Source: Reticulitermes lucifugus (Eukaryota; Arthropoda; Insecta; Blattodea; Rhinotermitidae). From it: a stretch of DNA of 64,000 nt. Position numbers and translations under genes: made by a program. Below, in pieces: positions 24,201-39,200 of the stretch. The notes beneath the pieces are model-generated. The model saw only the letters and a program-made list of their open reading frames with translations. It was not told the DNA's origin and made no database searches. Within the stretch, counting starts at the first letter, position 1. Every line of letters begins with the position of its first letter. The stretch is taken from positions 24,085 through 88,084 of the forward strand of contig JAKCWW010000891.1 in assembly GCA_026260175.1 (NCBI GenBank). Reading direction: 5' to 3'.

Positions 24201-27200
24201 CAATCTGCCGAAGCCCTAGACAATGTTTTCCACACCTGATCCATACATACGTTCATTGAAACCTCCTTCATTCAACTACACAACACCAACAACAAAATGG
24301 CATAAATCAAAAGCATGTCACTGTCTAGCTTACTGATGAAAAAGTCTTAACTGCCTTTTAAGAGAAGTAAGAGGATACTCATCTAAGAGGTGATCACTAC
24401 ATAGGGAAATATATGAAACGAAATGAAGGAAAATGGGTGAAGCCAAGTGAGCAAAAGCACAAAATTAGAAGCCTACTAGGCACAGAGTTAGAAGAAGACC
24501 AATAAGATGCCGAAAACAGGAGTACGACAAAAGTGGAAGAGTATGCATATCAATGCTGGTACTTGTTCTCCATTCTCCTTTACTTGCCACAACAAAGTAA
24601 ACCAATTCACCTTCATTCTAGTTAACAGAACTCAAAAGTTCAGAAATGCTAATGCAACAGCCCAACACAGGATAGGCTCCAGACATTCCATCAACCTCTG
24701 ATCCTCACAACCTATTTGTCTTCACATTCATCTAAATGATTTTCTCCCATCTCCTCCTCTGTCCTCCAAGTGAACTTTGCTAACAGACTTCCTCAACCAA
24801 ATTCTGTATGCACTACATATGTCCCCTATTCAAGCTCGACATTCAGACCATCCAATCCCCCTGGACTGCTCTAACCTAATGATACTAGAAGCCTCTATAA
24901 ATCATAGAGATTCTTCATACATAATATCCTAAATTTATCACTCCCTTCATTCCATTTGAGTCTAAAGCACTTGGTCACTAATTTAAAAATGTTCTGACAA
25001 TGCTTACTGTGTGGGCTACATGTTTTGTCACATCAACACAGAACCACATAAATTATACCATGCAGCAGAAGAAAATCAAATCTCAGGAACTGATATACCC
25101 TGTACTGATCATGTGAACATCACAGGTCTGATAAGGACATGTGTGTGGTTCAGAGATACACAGTACTTCACTATGGGTGCTGGGGTGGGTGGGTGGATGG
25201 GAGGGGGGAAGGACAGTTCAAGTCTGTTGCAATTTGGAACATTTGGTATGGGTGAAACTTCTACATATGATTTGTATTTTGGTTTAACAATTGTCTGAGG
25301 ATTCAAGTCTCCTGGAATGTGACGCTGTGTCAATGGGTGAGAGGTTCCTGATCTTTTGAAGAACCATAGTGGCATCATTACCTGGATTCACCAGATTCGT
25401 CTTGGACTGGTCAGTACCAGAAGAATTCCTCTTGGCCTGCTCGAGTCTGAAGAAGAAGGCACTATGATCCTTCAAGACACTAGGAGCCACTCACCCAACA
25501 CAGCATCACATTCCGTAACACTTGAAGGTCTGCAACACCACTGCGAGAACCTAAAATCTTGGATTGTACACTCTGTACACAGTGCAGTCCTTTATCATAC
25601 TACACTGGCCATGTTGGATGCAGCAGGTTCTTCTGAAATGTTGGTACACATCCACCAGACTACACAACAACACGTCAAAGAAGACAAGCTTCACAGTCAC
25701 TGCTGTCAAAACCTCAAATCTCACATACACTAGCCATCCTTCTTCCTACTTCTAACAAAGCAAACAGAAGCTGTGTATCTTTATGGATGTTCTCAGTTTC
25801 CATCATGCATATCTGTTAACACCTGCTGTTATGCTGTATATAATGGATGAACAAAGTTAATCCTCTCAGTCTCACTGTCCAAAAGTGGAGAAACAATGTT
25901 CTTGTTTTCAGTAAAGTTGGATATGAAATTTGCAGAATGATCATGGTGATCTATGCACCTTCTGACTGAACCAACTTGATAGGTCATGTCTCCAGGAGTC
26001 CTAGTACTTTATTTGTATGCATTCTTTCTCCAAGGTGAAAACTTATATGTGAAGACTTGCATGCAGATCATGTCCATGTGACAGGAGAACTCCTTCTCAA
26101 CAGGCTTCTTATTGATGTTTGTAAGAAATTTTGTGCTGCTAGACGTATTTCTGAAACCATGATACTTAAAATTCCTACCATCATTTACATAAAGATCATG
26201 GCCATATTAAATCTAAGATCAGAACACTCCTTAACCTTTTGAAGACCTGCATTCGCATATGCAAATGCACACAGGAAAACACTCCTAGAAATTCATTTCA
26301 TACATTTAGGCAACATGGAAGTTTACTGCATTTTTAAGACATGCTGCATAATCTCTGTTTTATTTTCCACAATATGCCATTTACTTCACAGTTTTATCTT
26401 TTTCTGTTCAAATAATCCTCACATTTTTCATAAAAAATTGAAAAACCCACCCTGGTGGGATACAGGTTAATACAAAAATTTAGGATATTTTTACTTCTAT
26501 GAAGCAGTCCTCATTCTAATATTAAGCAACTACAAAATGACAAAGTGAATAGTTACTGTAGTTATTCCTGTGACACAGTGTAAACACAATACAATACTGT
26601 TGACTTGTAACGGGTATGCCACTGTATCATTTGGGATTTCTAATCACAGAATCAGGGTACACTGTCATAATCTAACCATGTTGGTAAGGGATAAACAATT
26701 CTCGCTACACACTGACCCACCAATGCACGAATGTATGTATGTATGTTCACACAAGCTTGCACACACCTGGTGTCATGAGAGATTATAGACATGTCTAAAT
26801 GGTTAGTGTCAACATTTCTTTGTAATAAGGTCAAACACAGCTATGACACAAACTTTTTGAAAATAAATATATCTACAGGCCATTCTTTTTTCAGATTATA
26901 CATCACACTGTTGTATTACAAAATTTTCAGATGGATTATGTAGCGATAATTATGGACCAAAACCAATGCAGAATAAAATAAAAGCAATGTACAAACCACG
27001 AAAGAATGACTGAATTAATTAACTATTTGATTTTGGGGAACAATGAACCCACACTTTCCAGCATCTGCTAAAATCTGGTTTTCAGAATAAGACACATATC
27101 TGGATAGTATAAGTGTCAATCTTTAAACTCTTCTTAAATTCCTCCCATCAGTAAGAATAATACACTGACCTTTAAGGTGAGGGAAAGAATATCTACACTT

Positions 27201-30200
27201 TTCATGTGACTTAAATTACTGTATGAAGCATATCTCTGAAGAACAAATTTCCATTACAGTAACTGCTGCTATATTTTAAAATGAAACACATATAACTTGC
27301 ATTTCAATATCACATTTTCTGGAGCATAAGACACACCTCTTTTCCCTGGAAAATGCTGCCTAAAACCAAATATGTAGTAGAGTATGGGGTCTTTCTTTTG
27401 TTGCCGCACTAAGCACAGCAACTTTATTGCACACAAAGCCTGCATCCACAGACACTTCGTGACAGCTGCTGTGCTCAAGACAGTGACAGAAGAAATGCAC
27501 TGTAGTTAGGATAGGTGTATAGTAGGTAGTACTTACTAAAATGTTCTGTATAAAATCTCGATACGTCTTACAGTCCAGAAAAATATGGAACATGACAATA
27601 CAGGGCAAACAACACTGGCTAGATGCATGATGGTTGAAATTGTAATCAATTATATGTGTGTATTTATGAAGTTATTAAAAAGTCATTAAACTTATAATTA
27701 CTACACAAGTAAATGTCACATACAGATACCGTACATAAAAATATGTTGTCCTATAACCTTTTACAATTATTACGACTTTACTGTTCACTGTTGCACAGTC
27801 ACAGCACATTACTACAGTATCAAGTACGTCATCATCGAATGGCAGAAGCCAAAGCGAAAATGTCTGCAGGGGCATGCAAGTTAATTTAATGAACATATTA
27901 CAAAACACTACAGTATACAATTTGTTGTAATTATAAGAGTGTACTGAAACCACTTTATATTTTCTTTCCTTATTGCAGCCACTGTCCGCAGCTGATCTGC
28001 AGAGAAACACAAACCTCCCTGGTGTAGTAAACAATAAAATTTATTAAGACAATTCTTTTATGAGCTCAGTTACTACTTAGCTGATTAATGTTACTGGAAA
28101 ATATCAGAGGTATCTTGTACACTTAAAGATATCCACTGAATTGATTCAACTTTCAAAATTGTAGTTATTCGCATTAACTGTAAATGTCCATCCACTCAAA
28201 TTATGTGTCCCTGCAATTCAATGATGATCCAATCCAACACCATCTCCTCTTTGAACTTCTTATGCATAAAAAAAGGTAAGTTCTTTCTGTCCATGCCATG
28301 AAGGCACTCTTAACCTCGGCACTGGATGGAGGTGAGTGATTAACTTCACACCCCAGCTGATTTACTCCCAGGAAAGAACCCTGGTACTGAATGAATAGGA
28401 GGCTGGGTGAGCCCTAGAGCCAGTCTGGAATTTTAGAGAAGCGAAAAATCCCTTGCCTCCACTGGGATTCAAACCACAGACCATCCAGCCAGTAGCCCAG
28501 TCACTGTACCGACTACACTACCTTCATATACATAATAAAAAAAATAATGTCAGGCAGTGTACTTATTTGTCTTGTGTTTTGTTACCCACTACTCTAATAG
28601 TCTTGTGCCTTGCATATAAATATAATCACTGTGCAAACTTTCATGACATATACAGTTTGGCCTTCCCAAACACAGGATGTTAGGAGACAAGGATAAAATG
28701 GGAAATAACTACTTCCTTATCCTAATGACTTTACTCTAACTTCATGGAGCAGAGTCCTAACTGAATGGCTAACAATCACTCAGCTGGCCAAGAAACTCCC
28801 CATCTTTTACAGAATCCAAAGATACATTACCATTCATTTATAAAACCATGTTAATGCACAAGTTGCAAACATACCCAAAAGTATGGTCTTTCACCAGTAC
28901 TACACGTTTTGGCATGTCTGTGCCATCCTCAACGAGTTCATACACCAAATTTAAAAGCTGCTAAAATATAATTAATTACATCTGCAATATTCATTATATA
29001 TAGCATTCAGCAGCTAAATTTAAAGTGCAGGGTGGTTGATGTACACATATATTGTGAGTACAATACATTATAAAAGTTACATATATCTCATATTGATTTT
29101 TGCAGTTTGGTATAAAATATATAAATTATACAGAATGGTTCAAATTCCAGAGAAAGAGCATACTTTTAGGTATGTTTGTAACTTGTGCGCTGACTTGGTT
29201 TTATAAGTGAATTTTAAGCAAAATGCATGGAATGAATAACTTCAAAATACATTATCATGTTCAAAACAAGCCACCACTAGACCCTATCTGAGTCAGATGT
29301 ATACAGTTAATGACACAGACAATCTTGTTAAAATAACTTGCTATTAACTCAAGGTTCATGACTTTTATGTAATAAGCCTTCAACTCTTAGGTGTGTTTAC
29401 AAAGCAGTTGCAAAAGTGACTATTAGCCTCATCATGTCTATCCCTCCATCCACCCACATGTAACAGTGTCACTCTTGCTACAATTTGTCTGTACATTCTG
29501 ATTTGAAGTGGGCAAAAATAACAGACACTTTCCATGCAGACCTACAAACACTATGTGACTGGTCTCTTTAGTGGAGATGGACTGTGTTCTCTGTAAAGTA
29601 TGAGCTAAGGCCAAAGAAACAGTTGACCATCTAAAAATAATAATTGAGGTAGATTGTGGTCTCCACGAGGTATAAGCTGAAGCTGAAGAAACACTTCAAT
29701 CTAAAAATAACAACTGAGATGGAGTTCTCTGTGAGGTTCGAGCTGAGGCTGAAGAAATGGTTGATTATCTGAACATAACAACTGAGCATTACCAACTCTA
29801 AATTTATGGATAAGATAAACAGAAAACATACAGGGACAAAAATAACAGAGCAAATGCACCAGGAGTGTTATGCCCTGTGGACGTTTCCCACCTTCTTGAT
29901 TCTAACATTAGCTAGCTACAAATTTTTCACTGCTCCCATGTATGCTACATGTCTAGTAAATCTTATCCTCCTCCATTCTCACCAACCTAACAATGTTTTG
30001 TGCAGAGTATGTCTTTTGAAGTTTCTCATTATGCAATTTTCTCCATCCTTCTGTGATTTACTCATTCTTCTGATCAAATACTCTCCTCGGCACATAATGT
30101 ACAGAATACAAAGAAAAGAGCAAGAGCATTGTTAAGTTTATATATAAAGGTGCCCTGCAGTAAGAAGGATGTGTAATTATAAAAAGACAACAGCAGAATG

Positions 30201-33200
30201 GAACAAGAAACAAAACAAGTACTACAAAGGAAATACAGCTCACAGTAACTGCACTAATAGTGCAGAGAATCAAGTAAGTTGTCAATTCCATATGCTGAAT
30301 CAACCTAGAATATCTCGCCACGTAAGATCAAGTTTCAGCCTTTGCATGTAATATAACACTAATTGAGTTCATTCATAAATTTGCCCTTTAATTATGATAG
30401 AAAACAATGTCAAAGAGTGAAGCATGCACAAATATACCACATTTTTAAATTTAAATACTTATATGTGAACACATGTTGTACATCAGTTATATGTAACATC
30501 AACACTGTACCTTTTGTGAATATACTATCTGTTTGAAATAAAAGAGGTGATACTGGCAATGAGTACAAATGTGTGACACACATCAAGCATCACATAGCAC
30601 TATCACAACAGCAGTAACTAACAGCATGCAGGAGTGAAAGCAGTCAGAGTACAAAAATGATAATACAAAGGCTGGGAAGGAAAAAGAAAAGATTAAGAAT
30701 GTGGCTTACTGCACCATACTAGCAGTTCTTTGGTATTTAATGTATGATACAAACTTACTTGAATTTACACTGCAATACACAGAGTCTCTAGTTTATCATG
30801 GGTCTAGGTCCCATACAGTGTTATGGCAAGCGCTTGCATAGTGCAGTAGTAGAAGGCAGTCATGTCCTGCCCATTTTCTCCATACAGTACAACCTATATT
30901 ACTTCAAAGTACAGTCTTTAAATGCGAACCTTATGCTTTTATACAAAACAGGATAATCCATACACAACCAAACCTCTTAATGTGTCCCACGAATAAAAGT
31001 CACAAGGACTTAAAATCTGGTGAGCAGACAAGCCATAATCTTTTACTTAACACTTATTTACCAAATAAATTCAGCCATTCACAGCATTCTTAGCTTGGGT
31101 CTGTAGCACTGTCCTGCATGAACTGCCCATATATGTCTTTCATCTGCATTCAACTGACAAAAAAGTGGTGCCAGTATTAATCTTACATAAGTTCGGTATT
31201 TATTGTTTTGTCACTGGGGAGGGAGGGGGGAGGTCTATTACGTCTTGAGCACTAATTGTTCACCACAGTCTGACTTTCAAATTGTGTCAAGGCACTTCAT
31301 AAATAACATGAAGATTTCTGTTCATCAGCATCTATTGTTTTGACTGCTTACACACCAGCATAACATTATTATCAGAATAAACAAGACCTTAAACACAGAT
31401 TCCCGAAATCATCTGCAGTGTCAAACTCTTGCTGCAGTTTGTCATTTAATATGGTCACAAATTCAACAACTTTGTTGCAGCATGAACAGTACCTCTGGAA
31501 TTTTCACACTGAAAAATTAAGGGTTGTAATGACTTTTTTCTGGCTTGCTTCTAACTAAGCACATATATCAAGCTTTTTTCTTCAGCTGCTACATGTCTTT
31601 CTTTAGGTTTTATTTTTGTTCAACACTGATCCCACAGCACAAAGCTTTGCCATTACTCTGTAAGTTGGTGCTCTGGAAGGAACTGCACTTTTGGAAGATT
31701 TTCTGTGAAACTATACAACACTATTTGTTCAAGCCAGACCATGCCGAGGCTCATACGGTTAGTTTCTGGCTACCTCCCACAGCATGGACCCAGGTTTGAT
31801 TCCAGGCCAGTCCACATGGGATTTATGGTGGACAAAGTGACAATTAAACAGGTTTTTCAAGTAATTCAGTCTCTAACTGTCAGCATTATTCCACCAATGT
31901 TCCATACACATTCATTCATTCATCCATCCATCCATCCATCAATCTACGACCGACACTATATAATCTTTGCAACTGACAATGTAGTTACACTTTAAAAATA
32001 TGATTTCTTCAAAGCTACAATGCACCTTATTTCACAACACAATACAATCCTATCACATGCAGAGACACATGCACTGTTCTAAGAATGACTATGCTTTGGT
32101 CTGAGCCTGCACAGTATTATAGTTAGTTTTCCAGGTGGAAGCAGACCTTGGACTTCAAAGCTGTTGGTCTCATGATAAACTGAAGATGATGTATAATTAA
32201 CTTCAACATACAGCAAAACATTTGTGGTCAGCCCTAGTCTAACACCTTGCTGATATTCCATGCCCACCCCTTCATATTACTGTACAAAATATATATTCTT
32301 CCCTCTACAACACATGGAAGTGATGCAGTACCAATAGATATAGTAGGACACACCATTTTGGGAGCAAATTTTTAGAGTTTCAGTTTCCATTTATTGTACT
32401 CAAAAGGGATATGCATGTATTTTACTTTGTACAGCAGAATTCCTTTAATCTGGCACCTGATAATCCAGCATTCCTGACAATTTGGAACTTGAGAACCGAA
32501 GTCCCAAGACTTCAAGTTCCTCTGTCCATAACTTCTGGTGATTGAGGGCATACTAATTCTGTAAATGTATCTTGGGTTATCTGGACCTTATCGAGCCCAT
32601 TGAGCTATTATAATAGCTTCAAAAGATCCCAAGATCAGTAAACATGATACTGCTGGCATGAGGAAACACACAACTTTAAGACTTGCACTCTTCTGGGATA
32701 TTACGCAGCATTGTGTAGTAATTTATTACCACACGATGCTGCGTAATATCCCAGAAGAGCGCAGATCTCAACAACATCGCAGCTGAAGCCTAAAATCACA
32801 CATAATTTTAACAATTCCTCAGAAACTTGAAATAATTAGGAGGCTTGAAAGTGGTGAAGCTGAAGTGAGGTTATGGCTTCATACAACATTGAACCGTCAT
32901 GCTATAAAAAATGGAAAGACCAATTATGATAATTTATGGCATTATATGAAAGCATGAAGGACCTTAAGTGACAGACACTGAAAGAGCCTAAATTAGTGCA
33001 ACTGGACAAGATGTTGTACAAGTGGTTTATAGCAATGTACGAAAGGAAAACCCATAACTGGGCCTACGATAATTGAAAAAACTAAGTCTTTTTATGATGA
33101 AATGAAAATAATTGACAAATGCACGCTCTCTGAGGGCTGGCTGCATAATTTTAAGGAACCTGCAGCTGAAGGAGACAGCCAAATGGAATACTCCACTGAT

Positions 33201-36200
33201 CAGTTGTGCAGCCCAAGTACAGGACCACTGACAAAAATTACCTGTAAGAATATAGGTCAGTATAGGTACTGTCTGATAATCTGGTGGTGCCAGATTAAAG
33301 GAATTATAGTGTACTGTGTATGAAAAGTAAACCTCAACAGAAACATATACACAGTATGCCAAACACTAATTCAGATTTACAGCAAATGGTATGTCTACAT
33401 TTAACAAACAGAAGAAACAAAGAGGATACAGATAATTTTACATCAATACACACATTGTCTACATGAATCCAACACATCCACCTCTCATAAATAGCATACA
33501 CAGCAATATAAATGATTACTCACCAGTGTTGTCTGCTCCCCGGGGTATTATGACATCTGCATATTTCTTTGTCTAAAAAATGAAAAATATAAATTAAATT
33601 ACAACAAACAAACATCACAACAAGATCAATGGGAAATGTGAAAGCAATGTGTGTAGTGAACACATATTATATATATGTGTGTATGGCAGCTTTCTACTTG
33701 CAACTGGTTTAACTCTCCCTACTCACATTACATTTGTAAAGCACTGACTTAAGTGCAAACATCTTTTTCTGCTATAGCAAAGAAGTACCAAGTGGGTTGA
33801 TGTAGCATCAGTCGTTTAGGTTTGTATATGGGAGACATGGTTCATATCTTGACAGTCATCATCTATCCTGATTTAGGTTATCATTGCTATCATCAGACCC
33901 TACTGCAAAATGCCTGATAGTACCTTGATTAGGCAGTAATCCTTTCTTTCCAAATCCTTTCCAGTGCATCATTCATCAGTCACTAATAAACCTTCAGGTT
34001 CTATAAAATGCACAGAAGAGCTTGACTGACTGAAGAAGCACTCTAATTAATTAATTAATTAATTAATTAATTAAGTCAGTTAGTTAGTTAAAAACTGGTT
34101 TGATTATTTAATGTTTCCAACAGATTTTTAAGAATGGTTTTTAATTCTTCAGAAGTGTAAAGGTTCTATATTTTTATCACACAATTAATTTTCAATTGGG
34201 ATTATTTTTGTAATCCTGACAAAAATATCTTTAAAAATGATGTGGATGAAGCAGGGCCAGTGTGAGGCAGGTTCGGTGCATGCAGCTGAACCCAGCCCTG
34301 CTATTTTTGATGGCCCCATGCCACTATTAGAAGGAAATGTTTCTGTGTTACAATTTAAATTTACTTGTTTGAGAGGTTGTGAAGTCTTTGGTCACAGCAG
34401 TTAACTTCTTTGGAACTGTACAAAAATCTGTACCTCATTTGCAGCGACATCTCATTGGGACATTTAAAACAATAGAAAGTGCCTCTCTCCAAAACCCCCA
34501 TCAGAAACAAGATGGGAATGTTGTATAGAAAGCATAAAAGCTGTATGACTTCAAGTTCCAAATCTTCAAGTTGCTGTAGCTGAAACTGGAAATATGACAT
34601 CTACATCACAGCTCATGTGGTTAGCCACTGGTTTCTCAATACGAAGGCCTGGGTTTGATCCAAGGGCCGTCTGTACGCAATTTGTGGTGGATAAAGTGAC
34701 AATGAAAAAGATTTTTCTCTGAGTACTGTGGTTTTTCTGTAAAGTATCATTCCATCAATATTCCAAATTCATATAGATTCATCACAATGCTATATAATGC
34801 AGATCAGTGCAGAACCTTTTATTCCACAAGGGCCATCTTTAAATCTCCAAACCCTGCACAGGCCACAAACAAATTGTTAACAGCAAAAGTTTCACTTTTT
34901 CAGGGGAAATTAACTTTATATTTTAAGTGATCAAGGGGCCAAAATTACTACTGATTAACTATTAATAAAAATTAATACAACAGTTAATTATAATTTGATT
35001 TTTGGGACTTTTCTGAAGAAGGAAGAGCATCTACGAAAAGTTTGGACTGATCCTTTGTCACTGATACTTTTTTAAGAAGTACATGGAATTCCATCACCAC
35101 CACCACCACCACCATCACCATCATGATGAACATAAACAGATGTAGGACACCTGGGTCCTGTCCTGTGAGAACTCAATCTTGAAGATGCTGTTGATCGCTC
35201 CATCTTGTTTTTGGTTGACCTAAGTCGCATTTGCCTTTTGGTGTGTATTCCAAGTGCCATCCTGGGTATTCATGAGTGTTCCATCCTTTTAACATGTTGT
35301 AGCCAATTCTTTTGGTAGCTCTGGATTTCATCTACTATGTGTTCTACTTTTAGTTTTTCTTGAATTGTTGTATTCCTTTGATGGTCTAACCATGTCAGTC
35401 GTAAAAGTGATCTCAGAAATTTCATTTGTGCCGTTTCTAATTGTCAACATTCTTTTTTATTTAAAACCCAAACTTCACTGTCATATTTAAATGCTGCTTT
35501 GGACGTAACATTGTTAAGTCATAATTTGGTGCTTGGGGGTATATTTTTACCAAAATATCTTTTGATAGTGTCATTTATTTTATTACATCCGTGTATTTCT
35601 GTTGTAATATCTGTTTTAAATTGACTGAAATAAACTTGCACTACTTATTGTTAGGACATACTTAAAACTGAAGAGCAAGGGTGATTGTGGAGCTAACCAC
35701 TCTGTATTTTCTCCCTCCTTCCATTACAAAGTTTACAACATGCATAGATCCTGTTATAACTTAAATATTGTTTACTAAATTTAACTGATTAATTGAGCAT
35801 GTTTTGTATTTGAAATGATCATGAAACTACAACACTTACTGGTGAACAGAACTCTTCAAATGCAGGCTTCACAAAGTACATATACTGATTTAACACTTGA
35901 TCTAGGTCTCTGCCTCTTTCCTTTATGTCTCTTGGAACTAGAACCAGAAAAACATCAATGTTATGGAACTCATAACTCTATTATGTAGAATGAAATCAAC
36001 CTAACACAGTGTAAGCTGATTCACCTGGTACCTCTGGAATGGAAGGTTTGCTGCATATCACAACTCTTCAGATATTAGAATGTTATATCGAACATGTCTT
36101 GTAGCATCCTTATGGACAGGCGTAACCACTTAATTTGTCACCAGAAATCCTGTCCAGTACCTACACCCCACCCCCCCGCTGCACTTTCTATTCCCATTTC

Positions 36201-39200
36201 ATCACTACTTATATAACATACGTATCTATTTTTTACGTTGTGTTCACCGTGTGGACATGCTTACGAAATAAAGTGCATTTGTTGGTTTAATATGTATCTA
36301 TATTCTAAAAAACCAACAAAACACCAGGGCACATATTTTTCTGTCACTATTTTAACTGATCATTTATGTAAACTTACCCCGTAAACAGCCTCCCTTAACT
36401 TTGCTTTTTGAACTCTCACAACCAGTACAGGGTGCTGCCAATAGATGGAACAGTGAAATATAATAGGCCTCTGTAAATTTCTAATTAACAGAGCTTTCCA
36501 CACTGTTGGATAAACCAGCTTTTACTGTACATTTCATTATGGCAGGAAGCTGAGAGATTGGGCAACACATTAACTCTTGTTACGGAAATAACAGCAAACT
36601 GATGGCACAAGGCTCTTTCCAAACTAGCAGACATGCTGTTCATACAACATGAAGGCCTCATAAATCACTTGACTGGGTCATTATATTATTATGTGCTAGA
36701 CACATTAAACATTTTGATTGTCATATTAATACAAACACATTCCAAGGGAATTCAATTTGTGTTTATCAAATTTTAATTTTTGTTACACTGAATTTGTATA
36801 GCATAAGGGGTGTTTAAATTTCACATGAATTCTGTTTTGTGAATAAATGCAATGCACAGCAGGACATATCACAGTTGGTTCTCACATTACTCACTATTGG
36901 CATTCACACTGTCCCTATAATTAAAACTTCTTACAAATACTTCTATGTGGATGAACTACATAACACACAAGCATAACATTCTGCATCTCTATAAAACTAA
37001 AAATGGTTGTAATTATTATTGATATGTTACATGCTGTAGGAAACAAAGACGAACTCTCTTCTTACCTCTACGTGCTAATCTTGTATCAGAATCAGTATCA
37101 ACAAAGAGCTTCATGTGAAACAGCTCCCGAATTTGGGAAAAATAAAATACCAAAATCCCTTCAAACAAAACAACATCTGCTGGATATATTGTAGTGAACT
37201 GATTATCACACCTGAGAACAAATTTAAAAACACTATAATACAAGATGGGCAATGCATGTATAATGCAACAATGAGCTGTGTTTGTGTAACCACTGTTGCC
37301 GTGGAAAAGCAATAAGTATTAAATATTATGAGTGTGTGTCTGCATTCTTGCCTTAGTTATCCGGCATGCAAATCACATCTTTTCTGCATTGTATCACATT
37401 GTCATCTGTGGCCTGTCTGGCTCTACCATATTTTTCCACATTATCTCATAAATAGCACAATTTTCAGAAAAAATTTATTGAACCTAAAACATGTGTTTGA
37501 TTTTCTCTACAACATTTGTCCGAAATATATCTCATTTTGAGAAGAATTCAGTGAGATATTATCATAAATGTACATAGGTCTTCATGTGAAGTGCCTGCTA
37601 TTCTTGTCAGATTTTAACAAACATGAATTTTCTTGACAGATTTTGGAAAAATCCTCCAATATCAAATTTAATGAAAACCCATCCAGTGAAAGCCAAGCTG
37701 TTCCATGTGGACAGACAGACATGACAACGCTAATAGTAGCTTTTCACACATTTGCAAATGCACCTAAATATGTAACATTTTTTCCTACCTTTACATTTAT
37801 CTTTATTCCGAACATTACATACACTTAATTATTTCACTACTAAAACAAGAAAACACAGGAATAGAATAAATGTCCACAATGAAGTCTAAACAGATATATC
37901 ATTATCAATACATGCAGGGTGAGGATACAAAACATTCCTAGCCTTAGAAGTCAAGTGTTATGTCCTACAGAATATTGACCCTCTGCAATTTTATGTTGAT
38001 GAGAAGCATTAAGCATAAAGTTTTAAGGAACAAAGCACAGTAAAATTTGATCTAAGTGAAATAATATTCACAGTGATGATAAACATGAAGTTACACAACC
38101 GACAGGGTAATGTAAGTACCAAAATTACTTTGTATGAAAACAACTTGGAACAACAACAAAATCCAGTGTATGTAACTTATTTAGGTATTACTGAGGGACT
38201 AGAACTTCACCATTACATGAACAGTCACAGGAAATAAAAATTTGTTATGAAATGACAGGATAGGGACAGGTGGTGGGCTCTTGTGAGTGTGGTAATGAAC
38301 CTTCGGGTTCCACAAAACGCGGGGGATTTCTTGACTAGCTGATGACCTGTTAGCTTCTCAAGAAGGACTTTGCTCCATGGAGTCAATTAGTTATGAAATG
38401 ACAGAACACATCACACAACACACAGCATAATAAAGAGGTGGAAACAAAATCAGATATGACTTAAAACTTTTGTATAACCTCCCTATGTAGAAGGATATAC
38501 AAATAAAGTATTCCTTCCTGTTTTGTTGTTTTTGGCTTCTTTATTAATGTCTACACATGATTACATAGCCACTACTGTAAGATCTGTTTGACTGTTTATC
38601 ACACTTCTTGCATTCATGTGATCTTACTGAGTCTGTTCCCATTTCAAACATGCAGTGCATTATATAGCATATACAACATGTACCTTGAATTCGTCCTATA
38701 GTCATACACAGGTATTTCACACTTCTTTCCAGCCAGAATGTCACGAAGAGTTTGCACTATCAGATCATTGTTGAAAGCATCTGGAAATTTCACAGGAAAT
38801 GCAAATGGGTTCCAACATGACAATAAAGTGAATAACCTTTAATAATAGCTGAGTATGAAAAAATGTATTTTTTGGCATTCTTTAGATACAGTGTAATAGA
38901 GAACATTGTATGTCTGTTTCCTTGTATGTTAATGTCAGCGCCACACCCGCGAATCAAGTCTAATACGAAAATTCTGTATTATACCAGGACTGCCAGCAGG
39001 CCTAGTCAAAACAGATGCTCCGTGTAAACAGAATTCCTAATTAGGTGGATTTAACTTACAACTATTCTTATAACCAACATGTTAAGTCTGATAATGCCAA
39101 CAACTATACATAATTTAGCCCTTACATAAAAACATTAATGAAAATGGCATGTATTTAACTTCTTAATTACCACATTTACTCACACAATTGACATGCATCT

